Shown one piece after another: positions 49,166 through 60,560 of a stretch of 64,000 nt of DNA; the stretch's first letter is position 1, and the number at the start of each line of letters is the position of its first letter. The translations under genes and the position numbers were made by a program. Source of the stretch: Manihot esculenta (lineage: Eukaryota > Streptophyta > Magnoliopsida > Malpighiales > Euphorbiaceae); contig NC_035165.2 in the NCBI RefSeq assembly GCF_001659605.2, positions 10,164,445 to 10,228,444 on the forward strand, given 5' to 3'. The notes under the pieces were generated by a model. That model worked only from the letters and a program-made list of their open reading frames with translations, did no database searches and was not told the DNA's origin.

Positions 49166-50607
49166 TTGTAAACCTTTCGCTTTTTCGGATGAATTATATA
49201 AATTTAATTTTATTAATAAAAAAATTATAAAAAGTACAACACGATTTTATCAATTTTTTAAAATATGTAATTTAATTTTATATTTAAATAATATTTTATA
49301 ATATCATATTATTTATAAATAATAATAATTTTTAAATTTTATATTAATATAAAATTAAATTATAAATTTCAAAATAAATTATATATTTCAAAATTAAAAA
49401 TTAATAAAATCACACAATATTTTTTATATTAAAAAAATTATTATTTAATTTTTAAATTATAAAAAAATTTATTAGTTAATTTTTTAATTTTAAAATATAT
49501 ATTAAAATTTCTTTGATATTTTTTTAAAAAGTTTATTTATTAGTGTCTGATTTTATCTATTAAATATTACAAAAAAATTTAAAATATTTTCAGTATAAAA
49601 AAATTAATTAATAAATTTTTTAAAATTGAAATATTAAATAATAATTTTTTACAAACTATAGTGACTAAATAGTAAAATATTTAATTTTATTTAGTTTAAT
49701 AGTGACTAAATAATAAAACACTTAGTTTTGTTTAGTTCAAATTGGTTATTTCGTGATAAATTCACCTATCGGAAAGTAATTTAATTAAGAGAGAAAAATA
49801 AACTTACTTTTTCACCATTAAAGAAAAAAAATATTTTCAACTTTCAACAAAGTAAAAAAAATAAATATTCAACCAAATAAGACTTTAAATGAAATTTATT
49901 CAATTTCTACTCTATAAGCTTATATTTTATTTAGAGAATCTATCGGATATAATCGTTTTTCTATTTAAAATGATATCTCTCTTTGTTTGTTAAAATTTTA
50001 TTAATACAATCAGTAGTTTTATTTTAAAAAAAATACATATTTTCTATTTCTACATCTCTGTTAGATCTTATAACACGTACACTTAAGATAATATTTAATA
50101 TTTTAATTTATTTTAAACATTAGAGTGAATTATGTAAAACTATTTTTTTTTAATTTTTAACTGTAAAAAAATAATCAATTTTTTAAATGGTCTAAAATAA
50201 ATAATATTAGGAATAACTATTAAGTTAATAAAATTTGTGTGAATTAAATTATCTCTCAATATATTTATATCTCAATTTATTAAGGCATCCCATGCTCATA
50301 TAGTGTAATTTTTCTTATATCTTATTTAATAAAAAAAAAATTAAAATCAATAGAGCCTAAGAATATCTTCAGTTCTTCACAACTTCGAAAATTATGTTAT
50401 AGTGATTCATTTGAATTTTTTTTTATTATCAAAGATAAAGATTTTTTATTGTTAATATAAACAATACAAAGCTTTACCCAAGAAAAATATACAATTGAAG
50501 CTCATAAAAAGACCCAGCAGCTCAATACAAGAAACTCTAATACCTATATTACCATTCGACCCAAAAGACATAACTTGCCAAGGTGGATAATAAAAGATTG
50601 ATTATAT
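49166..50607. other. AT-rich non-coding DNA with further duplicated blocks
   Basis: 49,931-50,030 matches 53,886-53,990 (TTAGAGAATCTATCGGATAT versus TTAGAGAATCTATTAAGTAT). 50,219-50,335 matches 56,753-56,860 (AAGGCATCCCATGCTCATAT). 49,220-49,440 weakly resembles the MITE family. No gene is seen. Confidence 0.5.
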
Positions 50608-50965
50608 TCCGTCAGGAGTTTTAATCAATAACATTTATTTAAAACGATATAATAGAAATAAGAAATTAAAAATCGAAAAATCTTATTAAAATTTTTTAAA
50701 AAATTAAAAAGTAAATTAAAAAATAATGAAGAAAATACTATTTATAATAGAAAAAATTCTAATACGTAAAATTATAAAAATATCTAAAAAATAATTAAAA
50801 AATAAAATTGACTATTTTAAACGTTGAAATTTTTGCTTTGAATTTTGTGATCTTGTGTTTCGAATTTTTTTTTTTCAAAAAATTATCATGAATTTCTATA
50901 GGAGGTAAATAAAAGTTAGGTTCGGTCTAAATTTATCATAAAATTTAAAATTAATTGTTTCGTGT
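50608..50965 (-). repeat. LTR-like dispersed repeat, copy c (inverted)
   Basis: The reverse complement aligns with the blocks at 47,231 and 48,512. It includes CCTAACTTTTATTTACCTCC, TATTATAAATAGTATTTTC (TATA-like) and an end at AACTCCTGACGGAATA. Confidence 0.55.
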
Positions 50966-51346
50966 CAATGAAAAAAACCACAAGAAAAATATAGTTAATG
51001 CCAATCATACCCTGCCGCACCTCCTCTGTTCAGAAGCTGAACAAAATTTAGTAGAAAAGAGGTTTAACCTCAAGGAAAAAAAATCTAAGGAAGATGAGAG
51101 AATGCCTCTCTAGAAAGAAACTAAAGAGAGATAAAGAGGAATGATTCATGTAATACCCGGCTAGATTCCGGCATCGGAATCCCTACCTTCCGGCGGAATC
51201 TTCGTTGGAATCTGGAATTTCTGAAGATGCCAGAGGCTTTTAGAGGGGTAAAATGTGTTTTCTAAAAGGTTTTTACTAATTTCATGGTTTTAAACGGAAA
51301 AGGAATTGAGTTTTGAAAAGAAAAGACCAAGGAGGCGTTTGCCAGG

Positions 51347-51451
51347 TTCGGCCGCCGAAAGTGAAGTTCGGCCGCCGAACATGGAAAGGCTTCGGGAGCG
51401 CCTTTGGCCTCCGAAAGTCTTGTTTGAACGAGCCAAGGTTCGGCCGCCGAA
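51347..51451. repeat. Palindrome cluster 1 in the solo LTR (TTCGGC-C-GCCGAA, three perfect copies)
   Basis: Perfect copies lie at 51,347, 51,367 and 51,439. Each has two 6-bp arms around one base and three CpG sites. They lie 60-160 bases upstream of the LTR TATA box. Degenerate versions occur at about 51,390, 51,414 and 51,475. Confidence 0.92.
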
Positions 51452-52187
51452 CATGCATGAGTTTAGGGGGCACGTTAGGCTGCCGAAGGTCTCTGACCAG
51501 GCCACCTATAAAGGGCCCTCAGATCGGAAATGGGCGAGTTTTCTCCCCATTCTCGAGCTCAGGTGAGTTCTTGTGCTCCTTTGGTCGTTTTTATGCTTTT
51601 TCTACCCATCCCTCAAAGTTTTCATGAGATCTACCCTCGTTTTGAAGTTTTAAAGCTTAGATCGAAGTTTTGGGAGCTTGGAGCTTTTGGGGCTTGGATC
51701 CTCCACACCTCCGAGTTAGAGATCACGCAACCCTCAATCTTCAAGAGGTAAGTGTAGATCTTTGCTTTCCTAGTGTCTTTTGAAGTTTTATGAAGGTTTT
51801 AATGGTAGAGTATGGGTAGATATGCAAGTTAGGATTTATGTGGGTTTTATGCCCAATGTATGTTATGTGATGCTCATGTATGTTTATATGATGCTATGTT
51901 GAATGTTTAGGCTAGGCTATGCATGTGGGAGAGTGTATGCATGAGTGGGAAAGAGCAAGTGAGATTTTGGATAGTTTTGTTGGTTTTGGCTTATGTGGGT
52001 CATAAGCCATTTAAGTATGCTTTTTGATGTTCTTTGTTGGAGTTTAAGCTTGTTTAAACTCCTTTGTGCATGGTTAAGGGTTTATGCATGTTTTGGTAAG
52101 GTTGGGTGCTTGTTTTGGGGTGTTGGAAGGTTTGGGAGGTTTCAATGCATGAGAAGCTGAGTTCTGCCCTTCTGGGAAGAACTTAGG

Positions 52188-52460
52188 TTCGGCCGCCGAA
52201 AGTAGTTTTGGCCGCCGAACCTGCCTTTGGATGCATGATTTGGCCGCCTAACCTTGCCCCCGAAAGCTGAGTTTTGGCTTGAAAGTAGACTTTCGGCCGC
52301 CGAAGGGAGGATTCGGCCGCCGAAAGTGCCTGACTTTCGTCTCTGGAGAAGGACTTTCGGCCGCCGAAGGTGCCGCCGAAGGTGCCCGAGTTTCGTCTCT
52401 GGAGAGAGGGTTCGGCCGCCGAAGGTGCCGCTGAAGGTGCCGCCGAAAGTGCCCTGTCCA
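52188..52460. repeat. Palindrome cluster 2 in the solo LTR (five perfect copies)
   Basis: TTCGGCCGCCGAA occurs at 52,188, 52,292, 52,312, 52,356 and 52,411. Half-sites (GCCGCCGAA, CCGCTGAA) and near-copies (TTTGGCCGCCGAA) lie between. A 19-bp spacer word, TTTCGTCTCTGGAGA with flanks, is also repeated. It lies about 680 bases downstream of the TATA box, so it should be inside the transcript. Open frames across it are low-complexity Arg/Pro/Ala translations of the repeat, not genes. Confidence 0.92.
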
Positions 52461-52821
52461 GCCTTTTCAAGGTTGTTTTCTATGCATGTTTAAGTGATGT
52501 TTTAGAGGGTTTTTGGGGAGTTGTTTATGAGTTGTTTAGAGTGTGTTTGGCACCTCATTCGAGTCCACCTGTGTAGGACCGGACCCGAGGGATCGAGGAG
52601 GCCATCAGTGTTAGCAGTTGCAGAGTCAGTCCAGCGTCTGCCAGAGGTGAGTAGAACTAAACTTAATCTTTTATTTTATGAAATCAAATGCCTAAAGCAT
52701 GCTTATGCATCATGTTTATATGTAATAGGTTGATTGCACTAGTTACACGAATATGAAGCATTGCATTATTTACTGTTGATGGAGATTGGACCAAGGACGA
52801 CCCCACTAGCCCTAGAGATGT

Positions 52822-52920
52822 TGTGAGACCTGGCCGGGCCAGGCATACATATACAGTTGTTGTAAGACCTGGCTGGGCCAGGCATACGAAGGTTGTGAGA
52901 CCCGGCCGGGCCGGGCATAC
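52822..52920. repeat. Triplicated palindromic unit in the solo LTR
   Basis: Three units start at 52,822, 52,861 and 52,894, each TGTRAGACC...GGCATAC. Each holds a one-base-spaced palindrome: CCTGGCC-G-GGCCAGG, CCTGGCT-G-GGCCAGG, and CCCGGCC-G-GGCCGGG. The third differs from the first in both arms at paired positions. Confidence 0.9.
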
Positions 52921-53736
52921 TGAGACTGGAAGGGATGTTTTGGGGTTAGGTCCAATCCGTGATATGATTTGTTTGTGCTGTGACGCATTTCATGAAAGCA
53001 TGTAATTAATGAACTATTTCCTTGTTTCTACTCACTGGGCTTTTTAGCTCACCCCTCTCCCCTAACCCCAGTGTTGCAGGTTTGAGGTTGATCGGGAAGT
53101 CTCGAGAGCAAAGGTTTTGCTTATGTAATAGTTTTAGATTAGTACTTTTAGTGTGGACATGTATTATAAATTGATATAATGATTTGTAAGAGAATGTAAT
53201 GTAAAGTTAAGTGGAGTTATGTTTATGGTTTAGTACTATGCTTGGCCTTGAGACTTGGTTAGTCCCTATTTAATACATGATGTATGTTATGCTAGATGTT
53301 GAGTTATGTTTGAACTAATCTTGTGGCATGTGTTGTTTACCACACTATGGTAATTGATGAGGACCTTAGTGGAGGTCTTATGTTTGTGGTTTGATGCATG
53401 CACAGGTTAGGTTCTAGTTCCTTGGATGTAATCCCAGCTTGATGTAATCCCAGCTTGATGTATGTTATGTTGACTCAGCTAGAGTTTTGATGAGGGCTCT
53501 AGTAGGGGATCCTTTTATGTTTTCAGTTATGTCGCATACAGGTCAGGCTCGGTTTGTACATCAGATGTTTGAGTTTTTATGTTAAAGTTTCGGTCATGTA
53601 TGAGATTTGACCAGGTGATAGGAGGTATGTTTGGCTTGCTACGGGTCCCGGCGGCCTTAAGCCGATCTGGATCCTAGCGCCGGTGGCGGTTCGGGCCGTT
53701 ACGATAGGGTATCGGTTTCCGGGTCGTTACAATTCA

Positions 53737-54400
53737 ATTGAATTAATATCTTTAATTTATTATGTATAGCTCTGAAAATTTATTTGATTTTGAATAATTA
53801 TTAATTTGTATTAGATCTTAAAATTGATTTTTCTATTAGATTAAATGAGTTCGTCATCATGTCATCTTAACTGTTCATATTTTGATTAGAGAATCTATTA
53901 AGTATAATTGTGTCTATATTTAGAAAGATATCCTTTTTTGTTTAATAAAATTTTATTAGTACAATCAATAGTTTATTTTAAAAAAATAATAATAAATATT
54001 TCTTTTATCTTACCTTTCAATTTTTTTAAAATGCTTATAATTTTTAATTTAAAATTATTACCATTTGTATTATTTAAATATTATTTTTTAATTAATCATC
54101 TCGCAACAATTATCCCTCTCAAAAGAAAATACACAAAAATGTGCAAAGTCATAACAGTAAAGTTACTTTTGGTGAAGAAAAAGGTCCAATAATTTATTAA
54201 ATATTAAAAGATAGATTTTAAAAAGAAATCTTATAAATATATGGTGTGGGTTAGAAGCTGCATGGATTCTTTTTTGTTGCTTCTTCATAAATAATGGCTT
54301 TACATCTGGATTATATATATTTATATATTACGTAGAAATCATAACAGAAATTTATTTTTAATTTATAATTTAATAAAAAATAATAATAAAATAAAAATAA
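53737..54400. other. AT-rich DNA with relic blocks of the GT61 upstream region
   Basis: 53,886-53,990 matches 49,931-50,030. 54,274-54,340 (TTGCTTCTTCATAAATAATG, GCTTTACATCTGGATTATAT) matches the TATA-containing block upstream of GT61 copy 1 at 37,007-37,070. No gene is present. Confidence 0.55.
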
Positions 54401-55700
54401 AATAAAAAAATAAGTATAACTTTCTTTATAAAAATACAAACTATTCATAATGGAAAAATAGTCATTTTATACTATTATAAAAAATTTGATATAATATAAT
54501 TAAATCTACTTAAAATTATAACGATTATATTTTATTAGATTTAAATATTAAACTTACAATAACAAAAAAATTTTATAAATAAAATTTTTAAGAACCATAA
54601 AATTTTATAAAATAAAATAATTATATTTAAATTCTAAAAATATTTAAAAAGTTAAAAATTAATATTTATTGGTAAGTTAAAATCTTTTGAAATATAAATT
54701 TATCTGTACAACAATCTTCTGCATATTTCAAAAAGATTTTCATTGCTGGATTTAAGATTTGAATGTATATGTTTCGAAACTGATATTTTTGGACTATGAA
54801 TCAAATCTAGATTAATAAACTTTTACTTTTATGAACAAAAACTCTTTTTGATAGGCTAATATCCCATCAATCTTATAACACATCTTGTTGTCAATGCTAT
54901 TTCGCGCTAATAGGCCATGTGCACGTTCAGTAGTTCATAAGTACTCTAGAGATTATGTCACAATCTTATAAAAGCAGCCCCACTCCACACACTTATATAG
55001 ATGATATCATCAAGTATATACTGCATTTTATATACAACTCATAAGGGATATGAATATCATTAAGAGCTTTCAGCTCATCCTCTCATTAATGCAGTGTAAC
55101 ATTTTTCACATCATAGAAAGGATAACATTAAAGAGTGCTAACAGAATTTACAAGTAGCTTTTTATTACTCATACGAACTTTTTTCATGGATGTCCAATCA
55201 CAAAAGTTGGGTTCCTATCAATGTTGATTTCATATTGGCTCAAGTCTCATTCTCTCTAATATTTTATTATTGAATTTTTTCTTAAAGATTCAGTTAGAGG
55301 ATTGATCAAATCTACTTCTGACTCATATATTTAATGGATGTAATTTTATTTTTCAGCAGCGGCTTAACCATATCATGTCTTAAATGCATATGTCTATTTT
55401 TATTGGCAATCACAACACACTAATGATATTAATTATATTCTCAATAGGGTATTTGCTAAGAAATGTCTTAACTGCTCAAGCCTCATTATCATCTAATTCC
55501 AATAAACTCTTATTCCATTATAGTTTTGACAATAATAATTGATTTCAAGTAATTGAATCAGCACATAAATTAAATACATAATCACTAGTAGATTTTATTT
55601 CATTTGAATTTAAATTTCAATTAATACCACTGTATTCTTCTAATACAATAGGACATCCACTATATAGAATACTATCATTTATAGTGTCTTTAAAATAATT
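54401..55700 (-). mobile_element. Inverted, truncated copy of the same Ty1/copia family: pol end, 3' leader and partial LTR
   Basis: The reverse complement aligns with about 42,060-43,100 of the copia element. It includes the RNase H end (near 55,260-55,440), the 3' untranslated stretch with GAATATGAATATCATTAAGAG-type sequence (54,740-55,240), the purine tract and TTGTTGTA LTR start near 54,713, and a decayed LTR down to about 54,410. It extends further into RNase H than the 38.8-kb copy does, covering part of the region deleted there. Confidence 0.8.
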
Positions 55701-57365
55701 CTTAAATTTGACTAGAGTAACTTAATGATCATGATTAGATTATGTGTAAATCTGTTAAATCTACACGGTATAAATTATCTCAAATCTGAAAAATTGATTA
55801 AATGCAATAATCTTTTAATAATATGTACATATTTAAATGGAGTAATAATATTATTTCTATTTGTGTAACTTTTTTTATTAATATTTAGATAGTGATAGAA
55901 TGAATTTATTTATTAATACTATTAACATAACTGTAAATTATTAAAACAGTTAATAATTAAGTTTCTAATATAGTGTTTCATTTTTTATTAAATTAAAATA
56001 TTGATATTTAAAGTTTAATGGAAGGCATCATGAAGAGCTATTTATTGTAAAATTAAAAGAAAAATAATTTCATAAAAAATAATTATGTATTTATTTTATT
56101 TAAAATAATATAGTTTAATGGAAGGCATAGTGAAGAGCTATTTAAAATAATTGTTTCTCTTAGTGTACATGTGCTGGTCATCGTTACAATTAATACAAGT
56201 AACAATGCACGTGATGAATATTTTTTCCACACACAAATTTAATTTAATAATAAATATATTTAAATAAATTTCAGGAATTTCAAATTTTATTTCTTTAATT
56301 TTTAAATTTTTATTTTAAAAAAAATTATTATTTTTTATGGAGGATATGTGTTTATTTTAAAATTTATTATTTAATTTTATATTAAAATAATATTTTATAA
56401 TATAAATTTTAAATTAATATAAAATTTAAAAATTATTATATAAATACTATTTAAACATAAAATTAAATCACATATCTTAAATTAATAAAAAATTAATAAA
56501 AGTATAGTATTTTTTTTTATTTTTTATTTTTATCTTCAAATTTATATTAATTTAGATGATGATCCAATGAATTTTTTAAAAGTAATATTTAGTATTTTTA
56601 TTTATTTAAATATTAGTATTTAAATATTGAAGTGTGAATTGTGTAGATTTTTTAAAAAAAAAAAATTAATTAACTACTGTAAAAACAATTATTAATTTTT
56701 AAAACAGCTAATAACTATTAACAAGATAATACTACCCAAAGGGCCAATAACGATTAAGTTAACAAAATTTGTTATCTCTCATTAATCACTATTTATATCT
56801 CAATTTAATAAGGCATCCATGCTGATATCGTGTAATTTCTCTTATACATTATTTAATAAAAATAATTAAAACATTTAAATTTCAATTGAAATCACTAAAA
56901 TAACACATTTAAATTTCAATTGAAAAATAAGATTCATTTTAATTATGAGAAATGATCATTGAAGTAAAAATATTTTTTATTCATTTTAATAAGTTAATTG
57001 TAGTTATATAAGATGCTTCTCACAATAAATTTCTTTTTTAATTATAAATTAATTAGAAAATATTTGTTAATTAATTTTAATTAATAAATATCGATTAAAT
57101 TTAATTTATCATCTATCTATCTTGAGGTCTAATTCTAATTAATAAATCAAATCGTATAATTTATTTAAATTAAATTATATAATAATTACGCTCAGAGGAT
57201 AAATACAAAAACTTTGGGGTCATTCTAATCCAAAATCTCCTTCTAAAGAGTAAATTAGAGTATTTTTAGCAAAATCTTTTCTAAAGAGTTAAATTAGAGT
57301 ATACTGAATCTATGCATTATCATAAATATAAAAATTAATTATTTACAAAAAAAATGAGAATAAAG

Positions 57366-57368
<3 letters not shown>
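55701..57368. other. AT-rich non-coding DNA with duplicated blocks
   Basis: 55,950-56,047 matches 46,440-46,535. A short word TTAATGGAAGGCAT recurs at 56,012 and 56,113. 56,753-56,860 matches 50,219-50,335. 56,340-56,540 weakly resembles the MITE family. No gene is seen. Confidence 0.5.

Positions 57369-57418
<50 letters not shown>
57369..57418. repeat. (AT)25 microsatellite
   Basis: An uninterrupted AT dinucleotide run of about 50 bases. Confidence 0.97.
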
Positions 57419-57422
<4 letters not shown>

Positions 57423-57631
57423 TAGTAATGTTAATATATCACAGTTTTAAATGATTATTTAATATTATATTTTATTAATAAAAAATATAATAATTATAAT
57501 TAATTGAAAAAGAAAAATACAGTAAATAAAAAAGGAGTGCGTTTCAAATAACTAAAAAAAAAACCGTTGCTAGCATTATTCTTTGACTAATGCCTAATGG
57601 AGATTAAAAAAAAAAAAAAAAAAGGATAAGT

Positions 57632-57860
57632 GGGACATGAAAGCTGGCGGAGCAGCCCCTCACTATCTCATTTTAAGTCTTGGAGAAATGAAAGCCGCAG
57701 GTGATTGGTTTTAATTGAGGCCATACGTATTGAGATTTACACGATAAAGCATGTGATTCTCGTGTTATTGCCTCTCCATAAACAATGGCTTCACACTGCC
57801 GTGGCCATGTGGCTGGTCAACGTTTGTGGGCTTTCCCTTGCGAATTTTTACTCCTTTTCC
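57632..57860 (-). other. Uninterrupted relic of the GT61 upstream unit
   Basis: This holds, in order and without insertions, the words that are spread over 47,000-49,165: AGCAGCCCCTCACTATCTCA, AAGCATGTGATTCTCGTGTT, CCATAAACAATGGCTTCACA and GGCTGGTCAACGTTTGTGGG. It also resembles the block at 37,007-37,095 upstream of GT61 copy 1. No GT61 coding sequence lies next to it. Confidence 0.52.
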
Positions 57861-59640
57861 AATAATATTTTAAAAGGAAAGTTATCACACCAGACCTCAA
57901 TTTAACAGAAATTATATGATAAAACAGTAATACCAATTAAAATATTTTAATTAATATTATAATTATTAAGTATATCAAAGAAAGTAAAAGAATAAATTAT
58001 TTCCAGCATAACTATTTAAATAATTATTATTTTTAAAAATCGACTTATAATAAATTACATCATTAATTTTTCAAACTTGAAATTTTTTTTTTTTTGAAAT
58101 GACAAACTTGAAATTTATATATTCACATTTACGTAAATATAAATATACATATATATCATTTAATCTTAATATAATTTCATTTAATAATTAATTTTATTAT
58201 TTAAATTATATAACATGTGGTGGTTTTTTTTTAAAACACTACTATTTTGAATTATATTAATTTAATTAATTCATAATAATTTAACGTATTCAACATTATT
58301 ATTATAAAAATAATAATAATAAAATATAAATTATCTATATTACTGATGATTTAAAGTAAAAATTATTATATGTATTATTGGCCATGTACACTTTAAATTT
58401 TACTGATAATTTTAAATTTTTATAAATTAATAAAATTAATTGATAAATAATTTTATTATTTTATAAAAATTTAAAGCTCAATTAATAAAAGGTTGAATAT
58501 ATATGATCAGTAAGAATTGAAACTATTTTTGATTTTCTTATAAGTTATTAATGATATGATTAACTTATTTTTAATTATTATAATTTTTATAAATTTCAGA
58601 TGTTTTTGAGACTATAATTTTAATTTAGATGTCAAAATTTTCATAAATTTCAGATTTTTTTGAGATTGTTACAATTTTAATAAATTTTAGTTTGAAGCAT
58701 TAATTTTATTAATGGCAAATTACTTCTTTTATTCTTTTGAAAATTTTGGTAAAAGTTATTTAAATCTTGTTAAATAAAATGGTTTATTTGATTCTTTAAA
58801 TTATTAAAAATTATATAAAAAATCTAAAATTTAACACTGTTAAATCTTCATGAGAAAAAATAATAAAATCTTTAATAAATATCAGGATAATAATTTAAAT
58901 TTTGAATAAATAATCTTAATATTACATTTTAATAATTTAATTTATAAATAATTTATATTAATTTATATTGTCATAAATAAATAAAGTAATTTTATAAAAT
59001 TTATAAAATAAATAAAGTGTCATTTAAAAATTTTAAAAAGATTTAAATTTAATAAATGCTAAATTAAAAGATTCTTTATATTAATCAAAATCATAAAAAT
59101 TTTATATATTTTTTTCATTAACTAAAAATCAAACTTTAATATTAGAAAATTTTTTAATGTCTTTAAAAAAATACAACTATTATAATATATATAATAAAAA
59201 TAAAAAAATAATAAAGTATATTAAAAATTTAAATGTAATTTCTCATATAAATATGATGTTTAAATAATATTGTAAATTATTTGAGAAAATATCTTATGAT
59301 TTTTTATTAACTTCGAATGACTTTTAGCAAATTTTATATTTTTATAGTTTCTATATAGTTAAGTTTTATTAAAAAAATATTAATTAATTTTTTATAAACT
59401 AATTTTTTAATATGTTTTTATGGTTTGTATTATTTATCTTATATATGTAATATTATCTATAATTATAATAATATCTACATACTTTAATAACACTTATAAA
59501 TTTTTAAATGAAATATTAATATTAAAATTGTTGTTTAATTAAAGATAAAATAAAAGGTAATTTGAATTTTTTTTAAAGTGAATTATTTTTTTATACTTTA
59601 TAATTATTTAAATTTAAATATTTATAAATTTCTATGATAT
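57861..59640. other. Very AT-rich non-coding DNA
   Basis: There is nothing recognisable on either strand, only long A and T runs and short direct repeats. Confidence 0.5.
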
Positions 59641-60560
59641 TTTATTTATTTTATTGATGTGGCCGAAATAGAGTTATATTGTGATTGATCAATTCTACAA
59701 GAAAGAGAATATGAGGTAATTGGCGCCTACGGTAGTCACTCCGACGCTCAAGTCAGTAAATTGAAAAATAGGGCGAATATAAGAAATTGCTTAGACCTTA
59801 AGGATAGTTGTGTAATAATTGCATATCTTTGCATCTACGATTATTAGTTTTTATACTGTTAAAATACGAAGTTAACTATAATATTTTCTGAAAATCTGTC
59901 TTGTGCCGGCTAATTGATAAGAGAATATGTCGGCTAATTAATCGGGAATTCCACGATTACAAGCGTAACGGAGATCTAATGGATTGTGCCTGCTAACATT
60001 AACTTATGTGAAAACTCGACTTATTCAGAAGAGGGCGAGTCTTTATGAAAAACTGAATACTACAATGTCTGGGTCTTCCTTTCTATGGGTAGAGCTGAGT
60101 TTGGGATCATTAGATCCTTGCCACGTAGTCCTATCTTATGGTGACAGCTCATGACTTACTTTGGGGGATCATTGTCTAACATAAGAGGTCCCCACGCTGG
60201 TCTTTAATTATTTAGATTCGAAGGCGACAATTATCTTTATAATTTGGGGGTGCGTGACTTGTTTAGATTGGCCTTCCATGCTCGCATCATTTGCCTCCTC
60301 CTGCCAATAGATGATGATTGTCATATTTTTAATGAGGAATATTTCCTTCTATACTTTCCATTACTATTATTGTTAAGTGCTTACATGCTTGGTACTCAAC
60401 CATAACTCTCGTCCAACCATTGCCAAATAATAATTTCTAAAAAATTACTAAGGATAACACACCCAACCAAAAGAGAATTTAGTAATCATTACCTTTTTCA
60501 GAAAGTGACTAAAACAGACTTGCCAATCGAACTTATCACCCGGTCTCTAGTCTAGCTAGT
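59641..60560. mobile_element. Unclassified GC-richer block, possibly an LTR fragment
   Basis: The composition changes sharply from the flanking AT-rich DNA. Words such as TTGGCGCCTACGGTAGTCAC and TCCGACGCTCAAGTCAGTAA remind me of plant gypsy LTRs, but no second copy, coding domain or target duplication is visible in the window. Confidence 0.35.

Larger units (their letters stand above)
51149..53731 (+). mobile_element. Solo LTR (2,583 bp) of a long-LTR retrotransposon, with perfect 5-bp target duplication
   Basis: It begins TGTAATACCCGGCTAGATTC and ends GGTTTCCGGGTCGTTACA, so its termini are the inverted TGTAA...TTACA. It is flanked by ATTCA on both sides (51,144-51,148 and 53,732-53,736), the signature of a single integration. 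No internal retrotransposon domains are present, so the two LTRs recombined to one. A TATAAAG box at 51,507-51,513 lies 358 bp from the start, the same offset as in the related LTR at 63,013. The long LTR suits large Ty3/gypsy families, but its lineage is not provable here. It carries the palindrome arrays described in the next entries. Confidence 0.93.

Noticed and set aside
51347..52460. CRISPR-like array of short palindromic repeats
   Set aside because: Spacing is irregular, spacers are not of uniform length, and the repeats lie inside an LTR of a plant nuclear genome.
52183..52576. Overlapping open frames on both strands across the palindrome cluster, with Arg/Pro/Ala-rich products
   Set aside because: They are translations of the repeated TTCGGCCGCCGAA motif inside a non-coding LTR. 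They appear on both strands and have no domain.
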